Shown here in pieces: positions 22,413 to 34,689 of a stretch of DNA of 64,000 nucleotides (the stretch's first letter is position 1; each line of letters opens with the position of its first letter). Below the pieces are notes generated by a model that saw nothing but the letters and a program-made list of their open reading frames with translations, did not search any database and had not been told where the DNA came from. Both the position numbers and the translations under genes were made by a program. The DNA is from Mauremys mutica (lineage: Eukaryota; Chordata; Testudines; Geoemydidae), in the NCBI RefSeq assembly GCF_020497125.1, contig NC_059087.1, positions 12,929,925-12,993,924 on the forward strand, read 5' to 3'.

Positions 22413-23043
22413 ACAAGCTAAACATGAGTCAACAGTATGACACTGTTGCAAAAAAAGCAAAGATCATTCTGGGATGTATTAGCAGGAGTGTTGTAAACAA
22501 GACACAAAAAGTAATTCTGCTGCATTCCGTGCTGATTAGGCTGGAGTATTGTGTCCATTTCTGGGTGCCACATTTCAGAAAAGATGTGGACAAATTGGAG
22601 AAAGTCCAGAGAAGAGCAACAAAAATGATTAAAGGTCTAGAAAATGTGACTTATGAGAGAAAAATGAAAAAACTGAGTTTGTTTAGTCTGGAGAAGAGAA
22701 GATTGAGAGGGGACATGATAACAGTTTTCAAGTACGTACAAAGTTGTTACAAGGAGGAGAGAGATAAATTGTTCTTGTTAGCCTCTGAGTATAGAACAAG
22801 AAGCAATGCACTTAAATTGTAGCTAGGGTGGTTTAGGTTGGATATTAGGAAAAACTTCCTGTGAGGGTAGCCAAGCACTAGAATAAATTGCCTAGGGAGC
22901 TTGTGAAATCTCTCTCATTGGAGATTTTTAAGAGCAGGTTAGACAAACACCTGTCAGGGAAGGTCAGTACTTAGTCCTGCCATGATTGCAGGGGACTGGA
23001 CTGATGACCTCTCGAGGTCACTACCAGTCGTACGATTCTATTA
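22413..23043 (+). mobile_element. CR1 LINE 3' end, 5'-truncated
   Basis: The copy opens at CTCACAAGCTAAACATGAG, within the CR1 ORF2 C-terminal region, and runs through GTATTAGCAGGAGTGTTGTA, CTGGAGTATTGTGTCC and AGAGAAGAGCAACAAAAATG. It ends at GATTCTATTA, the CR1 tail repeat. A 183-codon open frame (22271-22822) covers the ORF2 C-terminus but has no reverse-transcriptase catalytic part. Truncation at the 5' side is usual for CR1. It is close in sequence to the 3' part of the CR1 at 38.0-40.17 kb. Confidence 0.93.
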
Positions 23044-23124
23044 TTTTTTGCATCTGCCTGTATCAGTTGTTCAATATGTTCTGGTTCTATTACACTGGTA
23101 CTAAGAAAGTGGGGAAAACTCTGA

Positions 23125-23419
23125 GGGCTGGTCTACACTACGGGGAGAAATCGATCTAAGATACACAACTTCAGCTACGTGAATAACGTAGCTGAAGTCG
23201 AAGTATCTTATATCGAATTACCTACCATCCTCACGGCGTGGGATCAATGTCCGCGGCTCCCCATGTCGACTCCGCTACCACCGTTAGGGTTGGTGGAGTT
23301 CCGGAGTCAACAGGAGCGCGTTTGGGGATCGATATATCGCGTTTAGATGACACACGATATATCGATCCCCGAGAAATTGATTGCTACCCGCCGATACGGC
23401 GGGTAGTGAAGACATACCC
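23125..23419 (+). mobile_element. Harbinger-type MITE, 295 bp, copy 2
   Basis: The ends read GGGCTGGTCTACACTACG and, on the minus strand, GGGTATGTCTTCACTACC. The target duplication is TGA (23122-23124 and 23420-23422) instead of the usual TWA. The length equals that of copy 1 at 1002-1296. The two internal hairpins are conserved, with a few substitutions in the ATCGATATATCGCG stem. A short open frame (23238-23474) crosses the element by chance. Confidence 0.85.
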
Positions 23420-23422
23420 TGA

Positions 23423-25114
23423 GAGTCTGATCCAGCAGTGTGTTAATCAAGATATATGGAGGCATAACTATTGATTTGAATGGAGTTGCTCCAGTGTAGA
23501 ACAGGGATAATGCTGTAGTGAACCAAGTCCTGTGTATTCATGTTCAACAAAACAATTGGATTGTCTGATCACACTGCTCTATAGTTAGAACCTGCCAAGG
23601 GAACTTCCCACTGTACTTTGCTACCCATTATCCATTGCTAGTTAATAATTGCTAAATCCATTCAGCCAATATATTGTAAGTGTCAGGTTCTTAATTTCCT
23701 GTCTTTTTCATCTCCCTGAATATCTAAATGACATTCTTTAAAACTAATGCCTAGAACGGACCTCTACCATTATCACCAATAGAATTCACATTCTAGAGCT
23801 AGAACAGACAAAGAAGCTATCCAGTCTGGTATCCAGTCTTTGACTGCAGTCAATGCTGCAAAACATAAAGTCAGCATAACACACACTTGGGCTAAGGTTT
23901 AGGCCTGGTTAGTACTTGGATGAGACATCTCCAAGGGCAACCCGTGTGCTGCAGAAAGCAGTGCTGGTGATTCAGCAGGTGGCCTTGAGTCAGAACCAGT
24001 GCTTCACAGTCTGAGCACTATAGCAACACTCCAGCACAGCATTTAAGAGCAGGCATAACGAAGTACATGAGTGTTCCCATTGATTTCAATAGGGCTATTA
24101 AGCATGTGCTTAAGTGTCGCACTAGATTGAGGAGGTGCTGTCTTTTAGATCAGATATAAAACCCAAACAGGGTTACACAACACAGGGGTAAGAGTGTTTG
24201 AACTCTGCCTACACTCATGGTCCCACTAGCACTGTAAGCCGCGGAGCAGCACCAGTGATAATGCAACATCGGAGCTTTTCTGAACAGTTCTAGCTTGGAC
24301 ACAACCTTATTTACAGCAGATATTGTAGCCATTAGTAACAATCCCAGGGGAGTGGCAGACTTTTTCCACTGTCATAACAAATTTCAGTACCAGTACCATA
24401 AAGCTAACAGCTCTGAAGGTGGAGTTCTTATTTTCTCTTGTACAGAAATTCAATATCCAGAGGGGAAATAAAAATAAAAATAAGCAATGCCCATCATTTG
24501 ACCTACTGGCTTTGTACTCGGACCAAATGCCTTTTTTCTTTTAATATTGACTCGTTCTGTCTCCATTTCACTCTCTGTGTGAGAGAAATGTCATTTGAAT
24601 TGAATTTCAATTGATTGAAATAAAATGTTCCAGGTAATGTTTAAGGATGCTCACTGCTGCTGACCGTGCTGCCCTCATTTTAATTACAATCTCTGGACTT
24701 TTTCTTATGGTTATTTTTCTTTTTGGCTCCAAACTTTTCTGAAGGTTGGGACATGGAGAGGATGTAAGAGAAGGGAAACAACTACATAGCTCAGTCATAG
24801 GTATCTAAAGAACATTTAAGCCCAAGAATCAATGTATATCTTTGCAATATTTTAATGCACCAATAGATAATAAGAATGACATTCTCTAAGGGTATAAATC
24901 AGGAAGTCTTGAAAATAGCAACCATGACACCAATTCTTTTTGTGCCTCAATATTTGTTGAAAGTTTAGTTCACTAGGTTAGCCTGAGGAGATACACTTCT
25001 CATTTTATGAGACTCACAGGTACACAGTAAAGGCTGACAGTGGGAATTTGAAAAGCCTGATATTTTCCTCTTAGTTGGCTTCTCCCCAACCCCTGGTATT
25101 TTCTCTACCATTTG

Positions 25115-25120
<6 letters not shown>
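23423..25120. other. Background with fold-back repeat
   Basis: No gene is seen. 24050-24125 holds a copy of the AAGCATGTGCTTAAGTG fold-back repeat with CATTGATTTCAATAGGG in the middle. Confidence 0.35.

Positions 25121-25172
<52 letters not shown>
25121..25172 (+). repeat. (GA)26 microsatellite
   Basis: The stretch is 26 uninterrupted GA units. Its purity suggests that it is polymorphic. Confidence 0.98.
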
Positions 25173-25175
<3 letters not shown>

Positions 25176-27420
25176 AACCACTTTTTAAAAAAAAATCAGG
25201 AAATAAACTATGCCTTACTTAGGTGAATTCAGACAATGACGTGACCTACTAACACAAGTAGACTTCTTTGTAGTCTACCTTGTCTCTGTATTCCTCTCTA
25301 CTCTATTCATTGCCTATTTGTATCTCTTTATTTCACCACCAAGAGTTCTGAGAACCAGAGTAATCCTTCAAAAGCCTGAGGCTAAAAAGTATGGCCTAAA
25401 GAGGGGACAATGGCAGTTATGTAATTTTGCTCCAGCAGGAATAGGTTGGAATACATGTAATGAAATTTTTAATGAACTTTCAAATAAATCAATAAAGCTG
25501 AGGTATATGTCTCAGAAGCACAGTGACTGGCGTACACTAACAATATAATGCAGGATGTTGTCTAAAGTAGCAAGCAACAGCATTGAGCAATCCCAATTTC
25601 AGTTACCTATAATAATCCTAGATTGTTTTATATTGGATCATTGGAAAGAAAACAAAACAGCAGATGCCCCAGGCATTGCAATGCTAGGGTCAAATCCTCC
25701 TCCCCTTACTTATGCATGTACTCCCTGAAGTTAACTGGACTGCTTGCATGAGTGTGGCGAGCGTGATTTTTGCCTTTATAACAATGTGTAGGAAGAAGGA
25801 TTTGGGGATAGTGCTTCAGTGTAATCTGAGACCTAATGAAACTTCGGTCCACAGGGTTTTGAGAAAATTTCAGTTAGTTTCTTGTTTATTTCACAGGTGA
25901 CAGCAAAAAAGAAACAAAGCCATCAATTCCCACCTACTTAGCTATATGTCTTATCTAGAGATCACTGTAGAGCCGAGTGCCTCATACTGCACCCAATAAC
26001 TGAAAGCAGTGGCGGCTGGAGTCAAGCTTCATATATTCTTTTGTTTTCTTGGCGTTTACATTCAGAACAACAAAGTGATCCTCAATCCATATAGGGAATG
26101 GAAGATTTCAGGGATTCATCTTCCTGAACTTGTATGCTAATGCATGGAACCGTCACCAGACAGAAGGGAAAGAAAAAAAAAACTTTGAAAGAAAAGAGAT
26201 CAAGCCCTGCGATTAGGCAGCTGCCTTTGTCTTGCCATTCCTGCACTAGATTTTTTTTGTCCATCGCTCTCTCTTTTAAATTCTCCAGTGATTTTAATTA
26301 AATTCACTAGGTTTGAAAGGAAGGGTCACCACCTCCCACCCCTGACAGGTACCATTAATGGCAACTTTGCAATACTCCAAAATGGATAATAAACACAGTG
26401 AAGGAAAAACATGCTCCTGACCTTAGCAAGAGGTAGCATGGCTCTGAGGTATATCTACAATAACCCTTAATGTTACTGAATTATTTGAAAGCTGCTTCAA
26501 AGCATCATTTGTGTATATTCGCCCAAATTATTTTATCAGTAATATAGTACTAATTCTCATGTTAGACAGAAAAAATGTAAGTTTAACAGAAAACTGAGAT
26601 GTTTGGAGTTCTGTTACTAGATGAGCCACTTGGTGTGTTTCTTAATAACCAGATACAGTTAACTTAAATAATGCATCCCAAGGCAATGTGAGCAACACTA
26701 AAATAGCTTAGATTATGTATCATTCCAATTTAAAAGGCTATAGATTATTTATTACCTTAATTTCCCTCTTAATGTAGACATACATATTTAATAATACATT
26801 TTACCTATATTCATTTCACGTAGCTATTTGTGCATTGTACTGATCTCCAAGTTGTTTTGTAAATTCATGATTGTTCTTACAGCAAAGAAATATAATGAGT
26901 GCAATAGCAGTGAAGGATTCACAGCTCAAAAGCCAGGACGTTATCCTATAGATAGTATTATCTGTAAAAGATTGGAGGAATGTCTCTCACAAACACTGAA
27001 AGATATAGACCGGACAAGAACAGAGGCAATTCAGATGCATTTATGAAATGCAAAGCCATAAACTAGATAACCACCAGCAACATAAAAAGAGGTTAGGTAA
27101 CAGAAACTAGAGAGTCATTGAAAAAGCCTGAAAGTAGAGATACAAGGTGTAATTTTCAAAAGCACTCAGCACTGGGCTATGGGCAAGTTGAGCATCCCCC
27201 ACAAAAAAAAAGAAAAATCAAGGCACCTCAAATCTCTAGTCACTTTTACTAATGACCCAGAGCATTTTGTAAGGGTATTTTCCTTCAGTGTTGGTGCTGG
27301 GTCTTTACGCTCAGTAAAGCAAAACAGAGAAGGTGCAGCTACAGAGTGGGCAAAACTTAAAACATGTTCTGCAGCTGATGCATAATAAACATCCCTCTGT
27401 CTCCAAATATCCATTCAGTA
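25173..27420. other. Unassigned AT-rich background
   Basis: No gene is seen. CAGTGGCGGCTGGAG at about 26008 resembles a hAT terminus, but no partner end or duplication was found. Confidence 0.35.
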
Positions 27421-27428
27421 GCAATGAC

Positions 27429-27550
27429 TAGGGTGACCAGATGTCCCAATTTCATAAAGACAATCCCGATTTTTGGGTCTTTTTCTTATATAGGCTCCTA
27501 TTACCCCCCACCCCGTCCCGATTTTTCACATTTCCTGTCTGATCACCCTA
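27429..27550. mobile_element. Small hAT-type MITE, 122 bp
   Basis: The ends are TAGGGTGACCAGATG and, on the minus strand, TAGGGTGATCAGACAGG. Perfect 8-bp duplications GCAATGAC lie at 27421-27428 and 27551-27558. It has no coding capacity. Its interior contains two GTCCCGATTTTT-type blocks in the same orientation. Confidence 0.92.
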
Positions 27551-27558
27551 GCAATGAC

Positions 27559-30500
27559 CCATCAGCCAATTATTATAGATCTTTTTTCCCCTGCAAGATT
27601 ATTAATTTAGGGATTCATTCCTGAATTTTTTTTTTCCTGAAGCAGGTCACAGGAAGGGAGGACCAGATGGTGTTGGTGTTGCCAGTAAAAAACCAACATC
27701 TGCTATAAAATTTTGAGGGAGTCTCCATTGCTATTGGCATATCACAATATAATATGGTGTGTGTGTGTGTGCGCGTGTGCATGTGTACACATACGCACAT
27801 ATACACAGACATGGCCTATAAGCTGGATTATGGATTTTTTTTTCCTGACAGAAAATTATGTTTTAGTAGCGGAGGCTATACTTCGCCTAAAGTGTGTCTG
27901 GCAGCCCTAGTGACTGTTAATGTTAACACTCCTGAGAGTATTGTAGGTTGGGCTACAAGTGACCAGTAGAGTTAAGAGGATTTTCCCTGGTGGGCAGAGA
28001 TGAGGTAAGCAGCTGACAGTGATTTACCTCAGACACCTTGGGTAACCCTGAAAAGTATCACGGGGGTGGGGGAGTATTGTATATTCTTATGTAATGAGCC
28101 ATAACACTGACTTAGCAATCAACCAAGGCAGTAAACAGCAAACACCTTCCAATCATCATATCCCAAACAGGAGTTATGCCAATTAGCCCTACAATGTCAG
28201 TGAATCACAGTCATTGCCCTGTGCTTTCTTCTGCACAGCAAGCTTGTCATTCAGGACATGGCAAGTAATACTCTGGTTTTTAATTTTGATGTGGTTCAAG
28301 GAATTTCTGTTTATTAGAATTTTATTATGCAACAAGGTGACTTATACATCAGGTATATTATACAATGGGCCATATCTTTAGCTGATGTAAATCAGGATAA
28401 CAAGTCATTGGAGCTACTCTAACTGATGATTTGTCCTGTTGCATTTGGTGCAGCAGCTGCATTATCTATCTCCTCAAAATATGGAGTTTAAGGAAGCTAT
28501 TGCCAAACTATGACATCCTACATTAGCAAAAATAACATAACTGTCTAGTTCCATGTACTCTTGGCACAAAGGTTTGTGCATCTGTATTATAGAGGTGCTC
28601 TCCTGTAGTGATGCTACACGGGAAAACCTAATGAATGATTCTTTAAAAATCAGTGTTATCTAATTTGGAACTACAAATACTAAAATACCTTAATCATAAT
28701 TGTCTGATTATTGCATGTCATCACCCTAGGACAGAGTTGAATTTGTGTGAGTTTCCTAGCTGTGCATTTCCTACCTTAGCATGTCTGGTTTACTTTTGCA
28801 TATAACTTTAACTCTGAATTATCTTGGTTTGTAATGCTTGGTTTTGGGATAATTACAATATCCCTGTAATGTTTTTAACTTTAAGTTACTGATAATACTC
28901 TCAGTTATAACTCCACCCTAGTGTAGTTTTTTGTCTGGAAATACACAAAGAATACATACCAAGGGAATGCTTACTGTTACCCATGAGGTACCACATCAGA
29001 TGAAAATGGTGGTTTTGCTCTTGGCAGCAGTCTCACTGATATACTCAATTAAAACCTCTGATACTTTTAGGAGGACAGTCCAACAGAAAACTAGGAAATC
29101 TCCATTTCCTTTAACTTTACTTTTCTGTTGAGAAAGAGCCCACAGAGAAAATATATTGCAAAGAAAGTAACATAATCCAGACAAGCCCCTGCAGGATTAG
29201 GTGGTTTTAGATTCTCTGAATTTATTGTTAAATGCGAAGTGTGTGATCAGATATGTATAAGGCAAAGGAATATGATCCTGGCCCCATGATGTCTGTAATT
29301 TACATAGACAGACAACAGACAGGGCGATCCAGAGGATGCATTAGTTTAGGGGTTGATTGCTGAAGGCACTGGTTATTTCCTAAGAGATGCTGCCCAGCTG
29401 CAACTCCCATTGAACTAAATGAGACTTTTGGAGGATTCAGGACATTAGTGTCAGCCCTTAGCCTGAAATATACAGTGCTACCTAAGGGATTTGGTCACCC
29501 AATTAAAAATTAATGGTGATTGGTTGTCCAAATCCAATAGGTATCTTTGAAAATCCCACCTATGACAGTTTGTGTTGCTATCTTATTTAATGGAGTGGAG
29601 GCATCTCTTACTAACATGGTTAAGCCTTTGGGATCCTCACTGAAGAAATGAGACTGAAGGATAGATTTGTATGAAGGAATGGGGGATGGCCATGGAACTG
29701 TACCCTTCTTTCTTCAAGAATCAGTAATAAGTCGGATTCCAACATGGGCCAGTGCTGACATTCCAGGATGGCTAGCAACCCATGATGATAGCATACGTCA
29801 GTACACCAGCAATGGTCATTCAACCAATGAGTGGATTAATTTGTTATATAAATGATGGACTCCATTTTAATTGGTTGAAAATGCCTAGTAATATTATATA
29901 TTTATCAGTATCTCCTCAAATTACTGTTAGGAGCTGTTTACTCTCCATGAGCATCGTACATCTTCCCTCATCATTCAGGACAATTTATTTATTAAAGAGA
30001 ATTTTTTAATGAGCACTATTTACTGGGGTGCAAAATGATTGTGATATTTCATGTGTCGGTGACTGGCTTGACATACTGCACTTCTCTTCCCACACAGCTT
30101 TATAGTAAAAGAGCTGTGAGCATGCTGACCTTCACTCTTCAAGGTTAATGGATTGTAATCTCTAAATTCGTTTTTGCTTTACGCCTCGGGTTATGAGCTC
30201 CAAAGCTGGCTTTTGTGGGCTCTCCTTCCACTTTGTTTCAGAAATCAGACAAAAACCACCTCTCATTGTAACATGGGCTGAACTCACAATGGGAAAAAGC
30301 ACTGCAGAAATAAATGGAATTGACATTGGGTTTTAGAAACCCTTCCTCTACAGAGCGCACATGGTTGTTTCTGTCAGTGTTGTCAAGGCTCTGCTAGAAC
30401 TGCTGTGATGTCACTGCCTAGCAGAGCTGCCAAATGCCCATATGGCTACAATCTACAAAGCACTACAGTGACCTCCCTTTTCCAGCACAGAAAGTTCTAG

Positions 30501-30940
30501 AGCAAAGGGACTGAATGGAGAGAGTGGTTTTATTGATTAATAAGGTAAATGTAATTATTGTAAATGCTGGAAACAACTTAATAGTAGGATAATTTTATAA
30601 TATGTGGCCTTCATTATCATTATAGAGCAGCCTGTGGCTAGGAGCTGATTATCCAAAAGTCACTGCCCTGATGTTTTTCATCCTGTTACAATGTAATGAG
30701 AGAGAACTAGGGCTAATACTGGGTTTGATCTTGGGAGGGGATGTGTACTCTCACATCCAGGGGAAGACAGCGTGAGCTGAGAGTGTTCAGCACTACCTTG
30801 CAGCATCAGCAGAAGGTTTTCCTATTTTTTAATGGTGTGTCACTTAAGCCCAGATTTCTAAAGGTAACCCAGGCACTGCTCCTCTCAGCATTTCAAGGCA
30901 TAAGTGATTTAGATGGCTAAATCCCACTTTCAAAAGTGAC
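27559..30940. other. Unassigned background with a TG/CA-rich patch
   Basis: No gene is seen. A degenerate GT/GC/AC repeat lies at about 27755-27808. 28370-28440 holds a diverged GATGTAAATCAGG / GGAGCTACTC fold-back repeat. The rest is AT-rich sequence without recognisable elements. Confidence 0.35.
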
Positions 30941-31380
30941 TTAGGGTTTGTGTACACTGCAGACTAATAAGCAGCAAGACAGAATGTGAATCTGTAATGT
31001 TTAATGATGTCTGTTTTGTATTTAGTGCTTTTCATCAGCAGATCTCAACACACTCCAGTCTTCAACATATTTAGCATCACAATATCCCTGTGATGTAGGG
31101 AAATGTTGTTATCCCCTTTTACAAATGGGGAACAGAGGAGAAGAGAGGCTCAACATAGGTCAATGTCAAAGTAGGGAATTGAACCTGTCTCTCCTATGTC
31201 CAAAACCAGCACTCTAGCCACTGGACACAGTCTGCTACGTACTAATTCACTATGTCGATAATGCTACAGTGCAATAAAAGTTCTGGAGTGCAGATTGTCC
31301 ACATGGCACGTTCGTGGCAACAACTGGTGCACTGTAGATTCACACTCTGGCTTGCTGTGGAAAATTTGCTATCCGGAATG
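30941..31380. repeat. Possible MITE-like repeat split by a MIR
   Basis: AGGGTTTGTGTACACTGCAG at about 30951 and GTGCACTGTAGATTCACACT at about 31328 look like opposite parts of one short element, with a MIR between them. I could not define ends or a duplication, so the reconstruction is tentative. Confidence 0.3.
31022..31230 (-). mobile_element. MIR core-SINE, minus strand
   Basis: The plus strand shows the reverse complement of MIR blocks: ATCCCCTTTTACAAATGGGG, then GGAACAGAGGAGAAGAGAGG, GGGAATTGAACCTGTCTCTC and ACTCTAGCCACTGGACAC. It is an ancient inactive copy. Confidence 0.8.
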
Positions 31381-31419
31381 CTCTTAGGCACGTAAGAAGG
31401 AGAGCTGAAATAAAGGATT

Positions 31420-32671
31420 TTTCAGTTTGTTTGCTGACAAAGCATATGAAACACAGTTTCAGGTCACACAAAATGTTTAGTGCAACCTCAAATTATTTTT
31501 TGTCAGATTTTTCATTGTCTCATTTCAATTTATTTTTTACCTTTTTGGTTTTTTTTAAATAAATCTAGCTACATTTTGACATGAAAAGTCAAAGCATTTC
31601 ATTTACAAAATGTCAACAAAACATTCTGATGTTTTAAAAAGTTTTTCATTTTTCCCCAGCCAACACAATTCACCAAATTAAACCCAAATTCGTAAATAGT
31701 TTCAGCTAACACAAAAATCCATTTTTTTGAAAATAAACTATTCATCTGAAAAATTTTGCCCAGCTTTATTTAGGAGTCTAAGATTAATTGAAAATCAATG
31801 AGACTTAGGAGATTTAAGTGTCTAAGTCGCTTTTGAAGATGAGACTTAGGTAATGCTGACCAAAGAAATGCCTAAATGCTTTTAAAAATCTGGGAGGTAG
31901 TTCTTTACTGGTTAATTCTTATTTTCCCCTAAAACTATGGTAGATGACAGGGCTTTAATGATGTATTACAGCTCTCCAACTGCAGGATATACACGTGCTT
32001 TGGAGCTATGGGATACATTAGAATATCTACAGTGAGAAAAGTATAACCAACCTTAGCTCTAATTTCTATTATAAACACAGCTGTGAATGCCTCTTATCTG
32101 ATACAATTGTTTTTTGCAAGGCAGAAACACAGTGCTTAGTATGCTGTCACTGCAAAAGGGGTGCTAGATCAGATAAGAACCCAAGCAAGACTAATACATT
32201 TGCAGTATTATAAATTGTTTAATATAATTAATTTTGTATATAAGAGATTTTATCATGCTATTTTGTTAGCAAACAACGCCATTATGAACAGCATGGTTGC
32301 TTAGAAATGTAGGGTCTGATTCTCCTTTCACATCAGTGAAAACCAGGAGTAATGCTCCATTAAAGCCAATGCAAAGCTGATATAATAGAGAGGAGAAGCA
32401 GTTCATTAAGAAGGAATAGAAACATAGATAATAAGAAGTTACCGGTATGTTGAACTGATGTTGTGCACTGCAAATATGCAAAACAATCATGGATTGTACT
32501 TCGCAACTGAGACAGGAAGTTTGGGAAACACATTTATGAACAAATTGTGGCCTCAAATACTCAATCACATCTCCTGATGAAGTCAAAAGGAGTTATTGTT
32601 AAGTAATAGAGGGCAGAATGGCACAAAGAATGGAATGCTACAGGTATGTGTAAAATCTACAGTAACTCTAG
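31420..32671. other. Background with degenerate fold-back repeats
   Basis: No gene is seen. 31420-31770 is rich in TTTTTCATTTT and AAAATTTTGCCC blocks that recur at 36830-36965 and 41280-41730, probably one dispersed repeat family. A degenerate TTTTCAAAAGC-type fold-back lies at 31780-31890, and a diverged AGGAGTAATGCTCCATTAAA copy lies near 32346. Confidence 0.35.
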
Positions 32672-32673
32672 TA

Positions 32674-32863
32674 CACCTCTACCCCGATATAACGTGATCC
32701 GATATAACACGAATTCAGATAACTCAGTAAAGCAGTGCTTGGGGAGTCGGGGTGTGGCTGCACACTCCAGCGGATCCAAGCAAGTTTGATATAACGCGGT
32801 TTCACCTATAACATGGTAAGATTTTTTGGCTCCCGAGGACAGCGTTATATCGGAGCAGAGGTG
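32674..32863. mobile_element. Small Tc1/mariner-pogo-like MITE, 190 bp
   Basis: The left end is CACCTCTACCCCGATATAAC and the right end on the minus strand is CACCTCTGCTCCGATATAAC. TA flanks both sides (32672-32673, 32864-32865), the target of the Tc1/mariner/pogo superfamily. Internal GATATAACACG and GATATAACGCGG repeats are also reminiscent of pogo/Tigger ends. No coding capacity. Confidence 0.85.
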
Positions 32864-32865
32864 TA

Positions 32866-33625
32866 TCTGCTCATCACTTTACCAACAGGTAACTCTTTAG
32901 ATATGGTGGGCTAGATTCTTTGATAGACAAAATAATGGACCAAATTCTTTGTTACTGTAAATTAACATAGCTCTATTGAAGTCACTGAGCAGAACCAGAG
33001 ACTTGGAGCTAAGTCAATATGCACCCACAGACAATTAATCTTTAATATATCACCTGTTGGAATGCATCATACATTTTCCTTTCCTTTACAAAAAAAATCC
33101 TATGCGTTTTCTTCCTGTGGTCTAGCCAACTATCTACCCAGGTTCTTATATTGATGGCCATCAATATAAGGCTCAAAATGTAACCTTATTTTAGTTTTGC
33201 TTTTTAAAGACTTGGAGGGTCTCAACAATTGTCGTATTTTATTTCTTCTCTTTCTGATTACGGAAAGCGGTATTCAGATCTCTATTTAGATACATGTGTA
33301 TTATCTTAAAGTTCCCTCTGTTCAATTTCATTTGTTACTGTTAGGGTGTTTTTTTTTTTAAATCTTAGGATTAAAAATAAGAGCAGATGGCCATGCTTTC
33401 CCATCATTGTGTTTTTGATTTCTTTGCCTTCTTTATTGATTTTTATCTTACAGTTATTTTCTCTGCTTACGTTTCACTTCCTTTCTATAGTATCACTATT
33501 ATATACAGTGCACTGTAATTGTAGGTCTGATTAATCAAAATCATTGACTTATCTCCACAAGATTCTTGTGTTATTTTCCAGAAAAAAGGCACCTAACTTT
33601 CAGTGCTATGTGCACTATGTAAGTG
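32866..33625. other. Unassigned AT-rich background
   Basis: No gene is seen. A fold-back-like patch with TCTATTGAAGTCACTGAG lies near 32970. Confidence 0.35.
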
Positions 33626-34084
33626 GGTTTTACCAGTGGTGAGCTTGAGCCGGTTCGCACCGGTTCGCGCGATCCGGTTGTTAAATTTAGCAGCTCCTTT
33701 TAGAACCGGTTGTTCCAGGACAACCAGTTCTATTAGGACTTTATTTAACAAAAGCTCCGGCCCAAGCTCACTTCCCCCTCCTCTCCTGCTCCGCCCCCTT
33801 CTCAGATGTTCGTGGGAAGCCTGAACAAGCAGCAGGCAGGCAGGCAGGTAAGCTGGGGCCCGGGGAGGAGGGGAGGTGCGGCTGGCTCAGCAGCTCCCGG
33901 TTCCAGAGCGCGGCTCCAGCCTGGTCCCGGCCCCTGCCGAGTGCCCCCGGCTTCGGCTCCAGAGCTCCAGCCCGGCCCCCGCGGAGCCGGTGCTGGTCCT
34001 GGCCCCCGCAGTTGCAGCTCGGGCCCCGCGGCGCCGGTCCCAGCCCCCGCGGTTGCAGCTCCGGCCCAGCTCAGGACCCGCAGC

Positions 34085-34645
34085 TCCGGCCCGGCCCGGG
34101 GAGTCGGGCCCCGTGGCTCCGGCCTGGCCCGGCCTGGGGAGTCGGGCCCCGCGGCTCCGGCCCGGCCCGGCCTGGGGAGTCGGGCCCCGCGGTTCCGGTC
34201 CCGGTGCCGGCCGAGCGGCTCCAGCCCGGCCCGGCCCGGGGAGTCGGGCCCCGGTGCCGGCCAAGCGGCTCCAGCGCAGCCCGGCCTGGCCCGGGGAGTC
34301 GGGCCCCGGTGCCGGCCGAGCAGCTCCGGCTCCAGCCCCGCCCAGCCCGGGGAGTCGGGCCCCGGTGCCGGCCGAGCGGCTCCGGCTCCAGCCCGGCCCG
34401 GCCCAGGGAGTCGGGCCCCGGTGCCGGCTGAGCGGCTCCAGAGCAGCCCGGCCCAGCCCGGGGAGTCGGGCCCCGGTGCCGGCTGAGCGGCTCTGGCTCC
34501 AGCCCGGCCCGGCCCGGGGAGTCGGGCCCCGGTGCCGGCCGAGCGGCTCGGCCCCGGTGCCGGCCCGGGGAGTCGGGCCCCGCGGTTCCGGCCGAGCGGT
34601 GCCTGCTCTGGTCCGGCAGGGCTCGGGGAGTTGGGCCCCGCGGCG
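34085..34645 (+). repeat. CpG-rich 55-56-bp minisatellite
   Basis: The landmark GAGTCGGGCCCCG recurs at about 34101, 34139, 34177, 34241, 34296, 34352, 34408, 34463, 34519 and 34570, with a variant at 34628. Spacing is 38 bp for the first units and then mostly 55-56 bp. Units share GGTGCCGGCCGAGCGGCTCC. The tract is dense in CpG and would score as a CpG island although it is a repeat. Confidence 0.95.
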
Positions 34646-34689
34646 CCGGCTGTGGTCCTGGCGGAGTGGACCCGGTCCCGGCTCCAGGC

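Noticed and set aside
22271..22822. 183-codon frame as a host gene
   Set aside because: It is the CR1 ORF2 C-terminus; the rest of the copy ends in the CR1 tail repeat.
26008..26030. CAGTGGCGGCTGGAG as a hAT end
   Set aside because: No opposite terminus or 8-bp duplication was found nearby.
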